A DNA stretch of 50,966 nt from Rhodovarius lipocyclicus. GTDB lineage: Bacteria > Pseudomonadota > Alphaproteobacteria > Acetobacterales > Acetobacteraceae. The stretch covers positions 1-50,966 of the forward strand of contig NZ_JAAABL010000026.1 of NCBI RefSeq assembly GCF_009900765.1, written 5' to 3'. This document shows positions 1-7,423 of the stretch, in pieces (position 1 is the first letter of the stretch; each line of letters opens with the position of its first letter). A program made the translations under genes and the position numbers. The notes beneath the pieces were generated by a model. It made no database searches, was not told the DNA's origin, and saw only the letters and a program-made list of their open reading frames with translations.

Positions 1-153
1 TACCGCTGGCGTCATCTCATTGAGAACTTCTTCGCCAAACTCAAGGAATTCAAACGGATCGCACTGCGTAGCGACAAAACAGACAGCTCATTCGCCGCCA
101 TGATCTATCTCGCCGCAGCCGTCATACAGTCACGTGGAATCTCAACAAGCCCT
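1..153 (+). mobile_element. IS5-family transposase, C-terminal fragment (cut by window edge)
   Basis: Frame 1 reads YRWRHLIENFFAKLKEF, then a short basic stretch, then MIYLAAAVIQSR. This is the typical C-terminal end of IS5-family DDE transposases, including the region around the catalytic Glu (HLIENFFAKLKE). The N-terminal part lies outside the window. No stop codon occurs where IS5 transposases usually end (soon after AAVI). The frame runs on through GC-rich non-coding sequence to a TGA at 355-357, which overlaps the next gene's start. This suggests that the original stop and IS end have been lost or altered. Whether the element is intact upstream cannot be judged. The base composition is less GC-rich than the neighbouring genes, as expected for an acquired element. 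Confidence 0.85.
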
Positions 154-190
154 ATAAAAATCAAATGGAAAGGCTGGGTGCCAATTCCCT

Positions 191-272
191 GGGGTGCAGG
201 GCCGCTATGGTCCTGCCGGGTGTCCAGAGGGCGGCGCCCTCTGGTGGGGGTTTACGGGGGCGACGCCCCCGT
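191..272. repeat. GC-rich intergenic hairpin repeat, copy A
   Basis: This stretch contains GGGGTGCAGGG (191-201), TCCTGCCGGG (211-220), a perfect hairpin CCAGAGGGC/GCCCTCTGG with a 3-base loop (224-244), and a second near-perfect palindrome ACGGGGGCG-A-CGCCCCCGT (254-272). Similar blocks occur at 1129-1199 and 10801-10862. Such GC-rich dispersed intergenic hairpins are common in Acetobacteraceae. The function is unknown; they may end transcripts or protect 3' ends. Confidence 0.6.
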
Positions 273-353
273 TCCCTCCGCGAACAAGGCCGCCCCCGCT
301 TGCCGGATCGCGCGCCTGCGGGGAAAGTTCCCGGATCAACACGGAAACGCCCC

Positions 354-950
354 ATGAAACTCTCCTATTCCGGCGCCAGCCCCTATGTCCGCAAGGCGAT
401 GATCTGCGCCATCCTGCGCGGCATCGACGGGCAGTTCACCGATCTCGGCCTGCGGACCACGAATCCGGCGCTGGCGGCGCTCAACCCGCTCGCCAAGATC
501 CCCACCCTGGTGCTGGATGACGGCACGGTGCTCTACGACAGCCCGGTGATCTGCGAGTATCTGGACAGCCTGGGCACCGCGCCCAAGCTGTTCCCGCCCC
601 CCGGCCCCGCACGCTGGAAGGCATTGCAGTTGCAGGCGCTGGGCGACGGTATCCTCGACGCCAGCCAGCCCCGCCGGCGCGAAATCGCCCTGCCGCAGGA
701 TGAGGGACGGCGCGAATACATCGCCACCCAGCGCGGCAAGGTGGAACGCGCGGTGGAGGCGCTGGAAGCCGAAGCGGAACAACTGGGCGAACTGACCACG
801 ATCGGGGAGATCACCATCGCCTGCGCACTCGGCTACCTCGACTTCCGCTACCCGGATGAAGCGTGGCGCGAGGGCCACCCGAAACTCGCGGCCTGGTACG
901 CCAAGGTGCTGGCTCTGCCGGCGATGGCGAAGACGATGCCGGTGGGCTGA
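354..950 (+). CDS. Glutathione S-transferase family protein
   Basis: This encodes a 198-residue soluble protein with the two-domain GST layout. The N-terminal thioredoxin-like half begins MKLSYSGASPYVRK, with a Ser/Pro glutathione-site region. It contains the cis-proline loop KIPTLVLDDG near residue 50 and the DSPVICEYLD motif near residue 63 that binds the glutathione gamma-glutamyl group. The C-terminal half is alpha-helical. The usual family length is about 200 residues, so ATG 354 is preferred over an in-frame ATG at 165, whose extension would translate the hairpin repeat. The substrate is unknown. It is a single gene, followed by another hairpin block and a convergent gene. Confidence 0.88.
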   Translation: MKLSYSGASPYVRKAMICAILRGIDGQFTDLGLRTTNPALAALNPLAKIPTLVLDDGTVLYDSPVICEYLDSLGTAPKLFPPPGPARWKALQLQALGDGILDASQPRRREIALPQDEGRREYIATQRGKVERAVEALEAEAEQLGELTTIGEITIACALGYLDFRYPDEAWREGHPKLAAWYAKVLALPAMAKTMPVG

Positions 951-956
951 GAGGAA

Positions 957-1030
957 CGGGGGCCTTGCCCCCGAACCCCGGCCAGGGGCTCCGCCCCCGG
1001 CACCCCCGCAAAGGGTTGTAGCAACCCTTT
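957..1030. terminator. Hairpin block between convergent genes
   Basis: Just after the GST stop there is a GGGGGC...GCCCCC pairing region. It is followed by a perfect 9-bp hairpin, AAAGGGTTG/CAACCCTTT, with a 3-base loop at 1010-1030. The 3' arm ends in TTT but no longer T-run follows. It lies between convergent genes and could end transcripts from either side. This is a candidate only. Confidence 0.4.
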
Positions 1031-1128
1031 GAACCCATGAGTTTGGCGCCTTACCTTGGCAGGCGAGGCGCCATTTTCACTATTAAAATCAAGCGAAAAC
1101 CCCTGCCGAGGACCAGCGCCAAACGGAT

Positions 1129-1199
1129 GGGGTGCAGGGGCCTTTCGGCTCCTGCCGGGGGTCCAGGGAGCGGGCGCCCCCTGGGTGGCGCCCGCTCCC
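1129..1199. repeat. GC-rich intergenic hairpin repeat, copy B
   Basis: This copy contains GGGGTGCAGGGG (1129-1140), GGCTCCTGCCGGGGG (1147-1161) and a perfect 13-bp hairpin GGGAGCGGGCGCC/GGCGCCCGCTCCC with an 8-base loop (1166-1199). The hairpin lies directly past the stop codon (1202-1204) of the minus-strand binding-protein gene, where it could act as a 3'-end stabiliser or terminator. It lacks a T-run. It shares its core with copies A and C. Confidence 0.6.
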
Positions 1200-1201
1200 C
1201 G

Positions 1202-2785
1202 TCAGGCTCGCTTGATATTCCAGAACAGCGGCGGCCCCTTCAGCACCCCGGTCAGCGACCGGCGATAGGCGGTCGGCTGGAAGTACTGTCCCGCCGGCAC
1301 ATAGGGCACCTTGTCGAAGGCCGCGCGCTGGATCTCGCGCGTCGCGGCCTGCTGGGCGGCCAGGTTGGGCGCGTCGAACCAGGCGTCGCGCGCGGTTTCG
1401 ATCTCGGGAATGTCGGGCCAGCCGAACCAGGCGCGGTCGGCATTGCCGCGCAGGGCGTTGTGGCCGGCCGGGTTCCAATGGTCGATCGCGGACCAGAAGG
1501 TGAAGAAGCCGCTCCACCCGCCCTGGCTCAGCGGGCTTTTGGAGGCACGGCGGTTGATCACGCTGCCCCAGTCGGTGGCGACGTATTCCACGTCGAAGCC
1601 CATGCGGCGGAACAGGTCCGCGCCCACCAGCCCGGCGGCGTTGATCGAGGCGAGGTCCGTCGCGTTCATCAGCACCAGTTTCTTGCCGATGGCGCCCGCG
1701 GCTTCCAGCTCCCGCCGTGCCTGGTCGATGGACTGCTTGAAATTATCCAGCCCGATGTCGGAGGCGAGCGGCGAGGCCGGCGCGAAGAAGCCCACCCGGT
1801 CCTTCTTCCATTCGGGCGCGTTGCCGATGACGGAGGTCATCACGTCCATCTGGTTGAAGGCGGTGACGACGGCGCGGCGCACGCGCACGTCGTTGAACGG
1901 CTCGGTCAGGTGGTTGGGGCGGAAGGTGCAGATCAGCCCCATGATGTCCGCGATCTCGACCACGATGTTCCGGTTGCGCTGGAGCAGCGGGTAGAGGTCG
2001 GCGGTCGCCTGCTCCCACCAGTCGATCTCGCCCGATTGCAGCGCGGCGGAGGCGGTGGAGGGATCGTTGATGATGTGCCATTCGGCGCGGTCGAAGTTCA
2101 CGATCTTCGGCCCGGCGGTCTGGCTGACGGCGCCCGAGCTGCGCGGCACATAGGCCGTGTTCTTGGTATAGGCCGCGCGCACGCCCGGGTTCCACTCGTC
2201 GCGGCGGAACACGAAGGGGCCGGAGCCGGTGGCGTCGGTGATCTGCGTGAAGGGGTCGGTCTGGGCCACGCGCTCGGGCATGATGAACAGCACGGGCGTC
2301 GTGACCTTGGCGAAGGCGTCCAGCATCAGCGGGAAGGGCCGGTTCAACCGGATCTCGAACACCTTGTCGCTGGGGATGCGGAATTCCGCCAGCCGCGCCA
2401 GCAATTCCTGGCCGAAGGCATCGCGCCGGGCCCAGCGCTGGATGGAGGCCACGCAGTCCCGCCCGCGCACCGGCTCCCCATCATGGAATTTCAGGCCGTC
2501 GCGCAGGGTGAAGCGCCAGAGCAGCCCGTCATTCTCCACCACATGGCCTTCGACCATCTGCGGCTGCGGCTTGAAGTCCAGGTCCAGCCCATAGAGCTGG
2601 TCATAGACCATGTAGCCATGGTTGCGGGCGATGTAGGCCGTCGTCCAGAACGGATCGAGGGTGGACAGGTTCGCCTGCGGAATGTGGGTGACGCGCCGGG
2701 CATTGGCCGGCTGGGCGGAGGCCGGGGCCGACAGGCTGGCCGCGGCAAGCCCGCCGGAACCGGCGAACAGGTCTCGACGCTTCAT
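1202..2785 (-). CDS. Peptide/nickel-type ABC transporter substrate-binding protein (SBP family 5)
   Basis: This is a 527-residue periplasmic binding protein. The ATG at 2785-2783 is preceded by AGGGAG at good spacing. The N-terminus MKRRDLFAGSGGLAAA ending in ASAQ is a Tat-like signal (RR motif, Ala-rich core, AXA cleavage site). The mature part has SBP_bac_5 hallmarks: an early LSTLDPFWTTAY segment, the GLLWRFTLRDGLKFHDGEPV motif, FNDVRVRRAVVTAFNQ in the second lobe, and an ALDH-like C-terminal region. The family binds oligopeptides, dipeptides or other small solutes and passes them to an ABC permease. No permease or ATPase genes are adjacent, so the partner transporter must be elsewhere. 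The ligand cannot be read from the sequence. Confidence 0.92.
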   Translation of the reverse strand: MKRRDLFAGSGGLAAASLSAPASAQPANARRVTHIPQANLSTLDPFWTTAYIARNHGYMVYDQLYGLDLDFKPQPQMVEGHVVENDGLLWRFTLRDGLKFHDGEPVRGRDCVASIQRWARRDAFGQELLARLAEFRIPSDKVFEIRLNRPFPLMLDAFAKVTTPVLFIMPERVAQTDPFTQITDATGSGPFVFRRDEWNPGVRAAYTKNTAYVPRSSGAVSQTAGPKIVNFDRAEWHIINDPSTASAALQSGEIDWWEQATADLYPLLQRNRNIVVEIADIMGLICTFRPNHLTEPFNDVRVRRAVVTAFNQMDVMTSVIGNAPEWKKDRVGFFAPASPLASDIGLDNFKQSIDQARRELEAAGAIGKKLVLMNATDLASINAAGLVGADLFRRMGFDVEYVATDWGSVINRRASKSPLSQGGWSGFFTFWSAIDHWNPAGHNALRGNADRAWFGWPDIPEIETARDAWFDAPNLAAQQAATREIQRAAFDKVPYVPAGQYFQPTAYRRSLTGVLKGPPLFWNIKRA

Positions 2786-2959
2786 CTTAAACTCCCTGTT
2801 TTCATGTGATTGCCGGCAGCTTCGCCCAGGACGTTCCCGAAGGAAAGGCGATAATGGAGGAGGCCGAGGCAACCTGGGCCAAGCGTGCAGCCGCGCGCGC
2901 GGCACCGCAATGATCAGCCTTGGTTTGTGCGGCGCGGCCCGGGCGGCTATTTGAACAGC

Positions 2960-3382
2960 ATGCATGCACGTCTTGCGCTGATCGCCCAGTTCTTCCGCTT
3001 CGGCGTGGTGGGAACGGTGGGCTTCCTGGTGGATGCCGGGGTTCTCTGGGTGGTGATGGCGCTGGGGTCCGGGCCTTATGGCGGGCGCATCCTGTCCTAT
3101 GTGGCGGCGGCCAGCGCCACCTATGCGCTGAACCGGGCCTGGACCTTCCGCTCCGCCGCGCGGGGCGCGCCGGTGGCGCGGCAATGGGGGCTGTTCCTGG
3201 CGCTGAACCTGTTGGGCTTCGCGGCCAATTACGGCACCTACGCCACCCTGCTCTCGACGACCGAGGCGGTGGCGCGCTGGCCGGTGCTGGGGGTGGCGGC
3301 GGGGTCGCTGGCCGGCATGTTCATCAATTTCGGCCTGTCCCGGCGCTTCGTGTTCCGCCAACCCGCGGCAGACAAAGCATGA
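2960..3382 (+). CDS. GtrA-like membrane protein
   Basis: This is a 140-residue hydrophobic protein with about four membrane segments. It shows the GtrA/DPMS pattern: QFFRFGVVGTVGFLVD near the start, YALNRAWTFRS at the end of the second helix, and a terminal NFGLSRRFVFR. GtrA-family proteins are linked to moving lipid-linked sugars across the membrane, or assist glycosyltransferases in cell-surface glycan modification. ATG 2960 is chosen because it starts just before the first conserved helix; a TTG at 2951 is possible. The gene is divergent from the binding protein (174-base gap). No glycosyltransferase is adjacent, so its glycan pathway is unknown. Confidence 0.85.
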   Translation: MHARLALIAQFFRFGVVGTVGFLVDAGVLWVVMALGSGPYGGRILSYVAAASATYALNRAWTFRSAARGAPVARQWGLFLALNLLGFAANYGTYATLLSTTEAVARWPVLGVAAGSLAGMFINFGLSRRFVFRQPAADKA

Positions 3383-3528
3383 CGCGCAAAGACCGTTCGG
3401 CCTGCTATTCATCATTCGGAACATTGCCGTGCGGCGCTGCTTCTGGCAGCGGGCAGGAACTTCAGCACCGGTAAAGCCGGCCGGGACAGAGCGCCCCGGC
3501 TCGGCGCGCATTTTGGAAGGGATTGGGC

Positions 3529-3570
3529 ATGGCACAGCATGAATGCTTGAGCGGGAGGCAGCGCCCATGA
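3529..3570 (+). CDS. Possible 13-residue leader peptide ahead of the type I exporter
   Basis: ATG 3529 has a good ribosome site (GGAAGG at 3515-3520, 8-base spacing) and encodes MAQHECLSGRQRP followed by TGA at 3568-3570. The stop codon overlaps the preferred exporter start at 3567, so translation could be coupled. A GC-rich inverted repeat (AGCCGG at about 3475, CCGGCT at about 3496) lies upstream. It is not a known family and may be chance. Confidence 0.25.
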   Translation: MAQHECLSGRQRP

Positions 3571-5318
3571 TGCCGCCTCGCCCAGGGCTGTTCCTGCCCA
3601 ACCCGCTGAAGGACACCCCGCTGGCCAAGGCGGTGGCCGCCTGCCGCGGGCATTTCGTGCTGGTGGGCGCCTTCTCCGGCGTCTCCAACCTGCTGCAGCT
3701 CACCATCTCCATCTACATGATGCAGGTGTTCGACCGGGTGCTGGCCACCCGCAACCTGAACACGCTGCTGTACCTGACCATCATCGCGGTGGTGGCCATC
3801 CTGGTGCTGGCGGTGCTGGACGCGGTGCGCGGCGCCATCATGCAGCGGCTGGGCCAATGGATGGAGACCAAGGTGGCGCCCGAGGGCTTCGCCCGCGCCC
3901 TCGAATCCCATCTGCGCGGCCGCCCCTATCGCATGGAGGCGTTGCGGGACCTGGCGGTGTGCCGGGGCTTCATCTCCTCCCCCGCCATGCTGGCCATCTA
4001 TGACGTGCCCTGGGTGCCGATCTACCTGGCCTTCATCTTCGCCCTGCACCCCATCATGGGGTTCGTGGCGCTCGGCGGCGCCGTGCTGCTGTTCTGCCTG
4101 ACCCTGCTGAATGAGGTCATCACCTCCAACCTGCTGAAGGAGGCGAACGTCTCCGCCATGGCCAACCAGCGCCGGGCGGATGCCATCGCCCGCAACGCGG
4201 AGGTCATCGACAGCATGGGCATGCTGCCCGCCGTGCTGGCTCGCTGGCGAGAGGGCGTGACCCGCATGCTGCCCCCGGCCAGCGCCGCGGCCGACCGCGC
4301 GGCCTGGATCATGGGCAGCACCAAGTTCATCCGGCTGTCGGTGCAGATCGCGGTGCTGGGGCTCGGCGCCTATCTGACGCTGCAACAGGAACTGACCTCG
4401 GGCGGGTCGATCGCGGCCTCGATCATCATGGGCCGGGCGCTGGCGCCCGTCGAACAGCTGATCGGCGGCTGGAAATCCCTGGTGGCCGCCCGCCAGGCCT
4501 GGCGCCGGCTGCAGACCTTCCTGGCCCTGCCGCGCCTGCGGCCGGAGGGCATGGCCCTGCCCACCCCCACCGGCCAACTCTCGGTGGAGCGCGCGAGCTT
4601 CGCCTTCCCCGGCCAGAACATGCCGATGGTGAAGGGGGTGGCCTTCGAACTCGCGCCGGGCGATTCCCTGGCCATCATCGGCCCGTCGGCCGCCGGCAAG
4701 ACCACGCTGATCCGCATGCTGATCGGCGTGGCCCAGCCCAGCACCGGCACCGTGCGGCTGGATGGCGCGGACGTGTTCATGTGGCAGCGCGAGGATTTCG
4801 GCCGCCATGTCGGCTACCTGCCGCAGGATGTGGAGCTGTTCGACGGCACCGTGTTCCAGAACATCGCCCGCATGGGCGATTCCGCGCCCGAGGCCGTGTT
4901 CGAGGCCGCGCGGCTGGCGGGTTGCCATGAGATGATCCTGCGCCTGCCCCAGGGCTACGACACCGAGATCGGGGATGGCGGCACCTTCCTGTCGGGCGGG
5001 CAGCGGCAGTTGATCGGGCTGGCGCGCGCCATGTTCGGCCGGCCGAAATTCATCGTCCTCGATGAGCCGAACTCCAACCTGGACGGCGACAGCGAGGCCG
5101 CGCTGACCCGCGCGCTGGAGACGCTGAAGGGCATGGGCACCACCGTGGTGCTGGTCAGCCACCGCCCCGCCCTGGTGCAGGGCGTGGACAAGGTGCTGCT
5201 GCTGAAGGATGGCGCGATCGAGATGTTCGGCCCGCGCGCCGAGGTGCTGAAGCGCCTGATGGCCCCGCCCCGCCCCACCGAGGCCCCGCCGCCAGCCGCC
5301 ATGGGAGGGGTCGCCTGA
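3567..5318 (+). CDS. Type I secretion system permease/ATPase (PrtD-like)
   Basis: This inner-membrane ABC exporter is 583 residues from ATG 3567 and drives one-step secretion of C-terminally signalled proteins through a tripartite channel. The N-terminal half is a six-helix exporter transmembrane domain, with the PrtD-type segment NLLQLTISIYMMQVFDRVL. The C-terminal half is an ATPase with Walker A GPSAAGKTT, Q-loop GYLPQDVELFDGT, signature LSGGQRQ, Walker B FIVLDEP and the H-loop VLVSHRP. The length matches the PrtD family (about 550-600). ATG 3567 has GGGAGG 8 bases upstream, while the in-frame ATG at 3543 has a weaker site. The ATGs at 3567 and 3570 are adjacent. The adaptor gene follows after 1 base. 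No peptidase C39 domain is present. Confidence 0.95.
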   Translation: MMPPRPGLFLPNPLKDTPLAKAVAACRGHFVLVGAFSGVSNLLQLTISIYMMQVFDRVLATRNLNTLLYLTIIAVVAILVLAVLDAVRGAIMQRLGQWMETKVAPEGFARALESHLRGRPYRMEALRDLAVCRGFISSPAMLAIYDVPWVPIYLAFIFALHPIMGFVALGGAVLLFCLTLLNEVITSNLLKEANVSAMANQRRADAIARNAEVIDSMGMLPAVLARWREGVTRMLPPASAAADRAAWIMGSTKFIRLSVQIAVLGLGAYLTLQQELTSGGSIAASIIMGRALAPVEQLIGGWKSLVAARQAWRRLQTFLALPRLRPEGMALPTPTGQLSVERASFAFPGQNMPMVKGVAFELAPGDSLAIIGPSAAGKTTLIRMLIGVAQPSTGTVRLDGADVFMWQREDFGRHVGYLPQDVELFDGTVFQNIARMGDSAPEAVFEAARLAGCHEMILRLPQGYDTEIGDGGTFLSGGQRQLIGLARAMFGRPKFIVLDEPNSNLDGDSEAALTRALETLKGMGTTVVLVSHRPALVQGVDKVLLLKDGAIEMFGPRAEVLKRLMAPPRPTEAPPPAAMGGVA

Positions 5319-5319
5319 G

Positions 5320-6723
5320 ATGAGTGACGTGATCGAACGCCCCGAGGGCGAGGCCCCCGCCCCCCGGCCGGAAGCCCCCACCCCGGCCCTCGCCCGGCGC
5401 GGCCCCATCGACCTGCCCTTCGACCCCATCCTGGACGCGCCGCGCCCGCGCACCCGCATGCCCGTCATCCTGGGCCTGGTCGTGATGGTGGGCTTCTTCG
5501 GCGGCTTCATGCTGTGGGCCACCCTGGCCCCGCTGGCCGAGGCCTCCATCGCCTCCGGCGTCATCAAGGTGGAAGGCACGCGGCGCACCCTCTCCCATCT
5601 CGAAGGCGGGATCGTGCGGGATATCCTGGTGCGCGACGGCGACACGGTGCAGGCCGGCCAGGTGGTGATGCGCCTGGATGACGTGCAGTCCTCCGCGACG
5701 CTGGAGGCGCTGCGCGCCCAGCGCTTCCAGCTGCTGGCCCAGGATGCCCGGCTGGACGCGGAGGCCGAGCGCCGCCGCGAGATCACCTTCCCGCCCGAAC
5801 TGCTGAACAGCACCCACCCCCGCGCGCGGGAGGCGATCGTGGGCCAGCGCGCCTTGTTCGAGGCCCGGGCGGCCAGCCTGGACAGCCAGCTTTCCGTGCT
5901 GGAAACCCGGGTGAACCAGCAGCAGGCGGTGTTGCAGAGCGCGGAGGGCCAGCTCGTCGCCACCCGCCGCCAGCTGGTGCTGATCCGGCAGGAGGAGGAG
6001 ATGCGGCGCGGCCTGGTGAACCAGGGCCTGTCCCGCCTGCCGGAACTGCTGGCGCTGCAACGCGCCGCCGCCGGCCTCGATGGCCAGGTGGTGGACCTGC
6101 AATCGCAGATGCTGCGCGCCAATGCCGCCATCGCGGAGGCCCGGCAGACCATCCGCCAGCTGATCGACCAGCGCCTGCAGGAGGTGAACACCGAAAGCCG
6201 CGACGTGGCTTCGCGCCTCGCTGAGGCGATGGAGCGCGAGCGCGCCGCCGAGGACGTGTCCGACCGCCGCGAGATCACGGCGCCCGAGGCCGGCACCATC
6301 GTGAACCTGCGTGCCTTCACCCAAGGGGCGGCGCTGCGCGGCGGCGACCCGGTGATGGACCTGGTGCCCGCCCAGGACCGGCTGGTGGCCGAGGTGAACG
6401 TGCAGCCCATCGACATCGACGTGGTGCACCCGGGCCTGCAGGCCGAGATCCGCCTGCCGGCCTTCCGCCAGCGGCTGGTCCCCTATCTGCACGGCCATGT
6501 CACCTGGGTGGCGGCGGACGTGACGCAGGACCAGCAGACGCGGCAGAGCTTCTATCGCGCCTATATCACCATCGACGCGGAACAGCTGGCGCGCCTGCCC
6601 AGCGTGTTCCTGGTGCCCGGCATGCCGGTGGAAGGGCACATCATCCTGGGCCAGCGCAGCTTCTGGCGCTACATGACCCAGCCCATCCGGGACAGCATGA
6701 CCCGGGCCTTTCGGGAACAGTGA
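5320..6723 (+). CDS. HlyD-family type I secretion periplasmic adaptor (PrtE-like)
   Basis: This 467-residue membrane fusion protein links the ABC exporter to an outer-membrane TolC channel. A cytoplasmic Pro/Ala-rich tail of about 45 residues is followed by one transmembrane helix (VILGLVVMVGFFGGFMLWA). Next come the first lipoyl half (HLEGGIVRDILVRDGDTVQ), long coiled coils (about residues 120-320), the second lipoyl half (ITAPEAGTIVNLRAFTQG), and a C-terminal beta domain ending near the family motif PGMPVEGHI. The length fits the family. It lies 1 base after the exporter stop, so the two form an operon. No TolC and no RTX cargo lie in the window. Confidence 0.95.
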   Translation: MSDVIERPEGEAPAPRPEAPTPALARRGPIDLPFDPILDAPRPRTRMPVILGLVVMVGFFGGFMLWATLAPLAEASIASGVIKVEGTRRTLSHLEGGIVRDILVRDGDTVQAGQVVMRLDDVQSSATLEALRAQRFQLLAQDARLDAEAERRREITFPPELLNSTHPRAREAIVGQRALFEARAASLDSQLSVLETRVNQQQAVLQSAEGQLVATRRQLVLIRQEEEMRRGLVNQGLSRLPELLALQRAAAGLDGQVVDLQSQMLRANAAIAEARQTIRQLIDQRLQEVNTESRDVASRLAEAMERERAAEDVSDRREITAPEAGTIVNLRAFTQGAALRGGDPVMDLVPAQDRLVAEVNVQPIDIDVVHPGLQAEIRLPAFRQRLVPYLHGHVTWVAADVTQDQQTRQSFYRAYITIDAEQLARLPSVFLVPGMPVEGHIILGQRSFWRYMTQPIRDSMTRAFREQ

Positions 6724-6735
6724 GGGAGATCGCGA

Positions 6736-7038
6736 GTGTCATTGACCGATAAGCCGGCCGTGTTCGCCGATGGCATCATGGATGCCTCCGTGCATTACGG
6801 CGTGGCGCGCATCACGCTGGCGCAGCTGGGGCCGGACGGAAAGGCCCAGCCCTCGGGCCAGATGATGGTGCCGCTGGTGCAACTGCCGGCCATGGCCAAT
6901 GCGCTGGCCGCGCTGGTGCGCCAGATCGAGGCGAAGCTGAAGGACGCCCCGGCCCAGCCGGGCGCCCAAGCGGGGGCCACGCCCGCCGGCGAGGCACCGG
7001 CCGCCATGCCGGGTGCCTTCACCTTCGGGGGCCGCTGA
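6736..7038 (+). CDS. Small conserved-looking protein in the type I secretion operon
   Basis: This 100-residue protein starts at GTG 6736, 12 bases after the adaptor stop, with GGGAGA upstream. The body (residues about 8-70) reads as beta strands followed by one helix: GIMDASVHYGVARITLAQ, then VPLVQLPAMANALAALVRQI. It ends in a low-complexity Ala/Pro/Gly tail. There is no signal peptide or membrane helix, so it is probably cytoplasmic. The strand-helix pattern faintly recalls DUF3467-type small proteins, but this is not established. Its place in the operon suggests a link to secretion, such as a chaperone or regulator. A perfect hairpin overlaps its stop codon. Confidence 0.75.
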   Translation: MSLTDKPAVFADGIMDASVHYGVARITLAQLGPDGKAQPSGQMMVPLVQLPAMANALAALVRQIEAKLKDAPAQPGAQAGATPAGEAPAAMPGAFTFGGR

Positions 7039-7078
7039 GGCTCAGCGGCGGGCAGCCCCTGGGGGCGCCTCAGCCCCC
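7031..7078. terminator. Two hairpins between convergent genes
   Basis: GCCGCTGA/TCAGCGGC with a 3-base loop (7031-7049) spans the stop codon of the upstream plus-strand gene. GGGGGC/GCCCCC with a 6-base loop follows at 7061-7078. Neither is followed by a T-run, so classic intrinsic termination is uncertain. Their place between convergent genes suggests a shared 3'-end role. Confidence 0.4.
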
Positions 7079-7093
7079 GCTTCAACCCCTGCC

Positions 7094-7303
7094 TCAGCCC
7101 CTGGGCGGCTTGCTCTTCTCCCAGACCTCGGCCTGGGCCAGCAGGGCCGCCGCCTGGGCCAGCACCTTGGCTGCCCGGGTATGGCCCAGTTCGAAGGCCT
7201 CCGCCGCCAGGCTGGCGATGCAGGCCTGGATCGCTTGCGGAGAGGAGGAGACGTCCTCGCTCAATTCAGGCAAGGCTGGGTTGGAAACGCGCACTGATGA
7301 CAC
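7094..7303 (-). CDS. Small hypothetical protein, helical
   Basis: This is a 69-residue protein. It starts with GTG at 7303-7301; an in-frame GTG at 7294 with GGGGG upstream is an equally likely start. The core (SSPQAIQACIASLAAEAFELGHTRAA and following Ala-rich helix) looks like one or two amphipathic helices, as in short TPR/HEAT-like or dimerisation segments. There is no signal peptide and no known motif. It is convergent with the secretion operon and shares the 7304-7423 control region with a divergent GAF gene. I do not recognise the family. Ala-rich codon use is in line with neighbours, supporting a real gene. Confidence 0.55.
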   Translation of the reverse strand: MSSVRVSNPALPELSEDVSSSPQAIQACIASLAAEAFELGHTRAAKVLAQAAALLAQAEVWEKSKPPRG

Positions 7304-7373
7304 CCCCGTACTGTCAATTCACAATACCGTGGAGGGCCACACGCTTGCCAACCACAGGAAGCCGTTCCCTTCA

Positions 7374-7387
7374 TCACGAATTCGTGA
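7374..7387. promoter_or_regulatory. Perfect 14-bp palindrome, candidate operator
   Basis: TCACGAATTCGTGA is a perfect palindrome in the AT-rich gap between two divergent genes (GTG 7303 and ATG 7424). A -10-like TATATG sits at 7396-7401, so the palindrome lies where the -35 box of the GAF gene would be. That placement suits an activator or repressor site. The binding protein is unknown. Confidence 0.4.
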
Positions 7388-7423
7388 ATGTTGCATATAT
7401 GAAACCACCCGCCGAGGGCCGCC

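Noticed and set aside
1037-2809. 590-codon plus-strand open frame over the ABC binding protein
   Set aside because: The product is Gly/Arg/His-rich without domains; the minus strand encodes a complete SBP family 5 protein.
3462-6416. Very long open frame antisense to the exporter and adaptor genes
   Set aside because: It is the mirror of GC-rich codon use in real genes; the product is low-complexity Arg/Ser/His/Gly with no domain, while the plus strand has clear Walker motifs.
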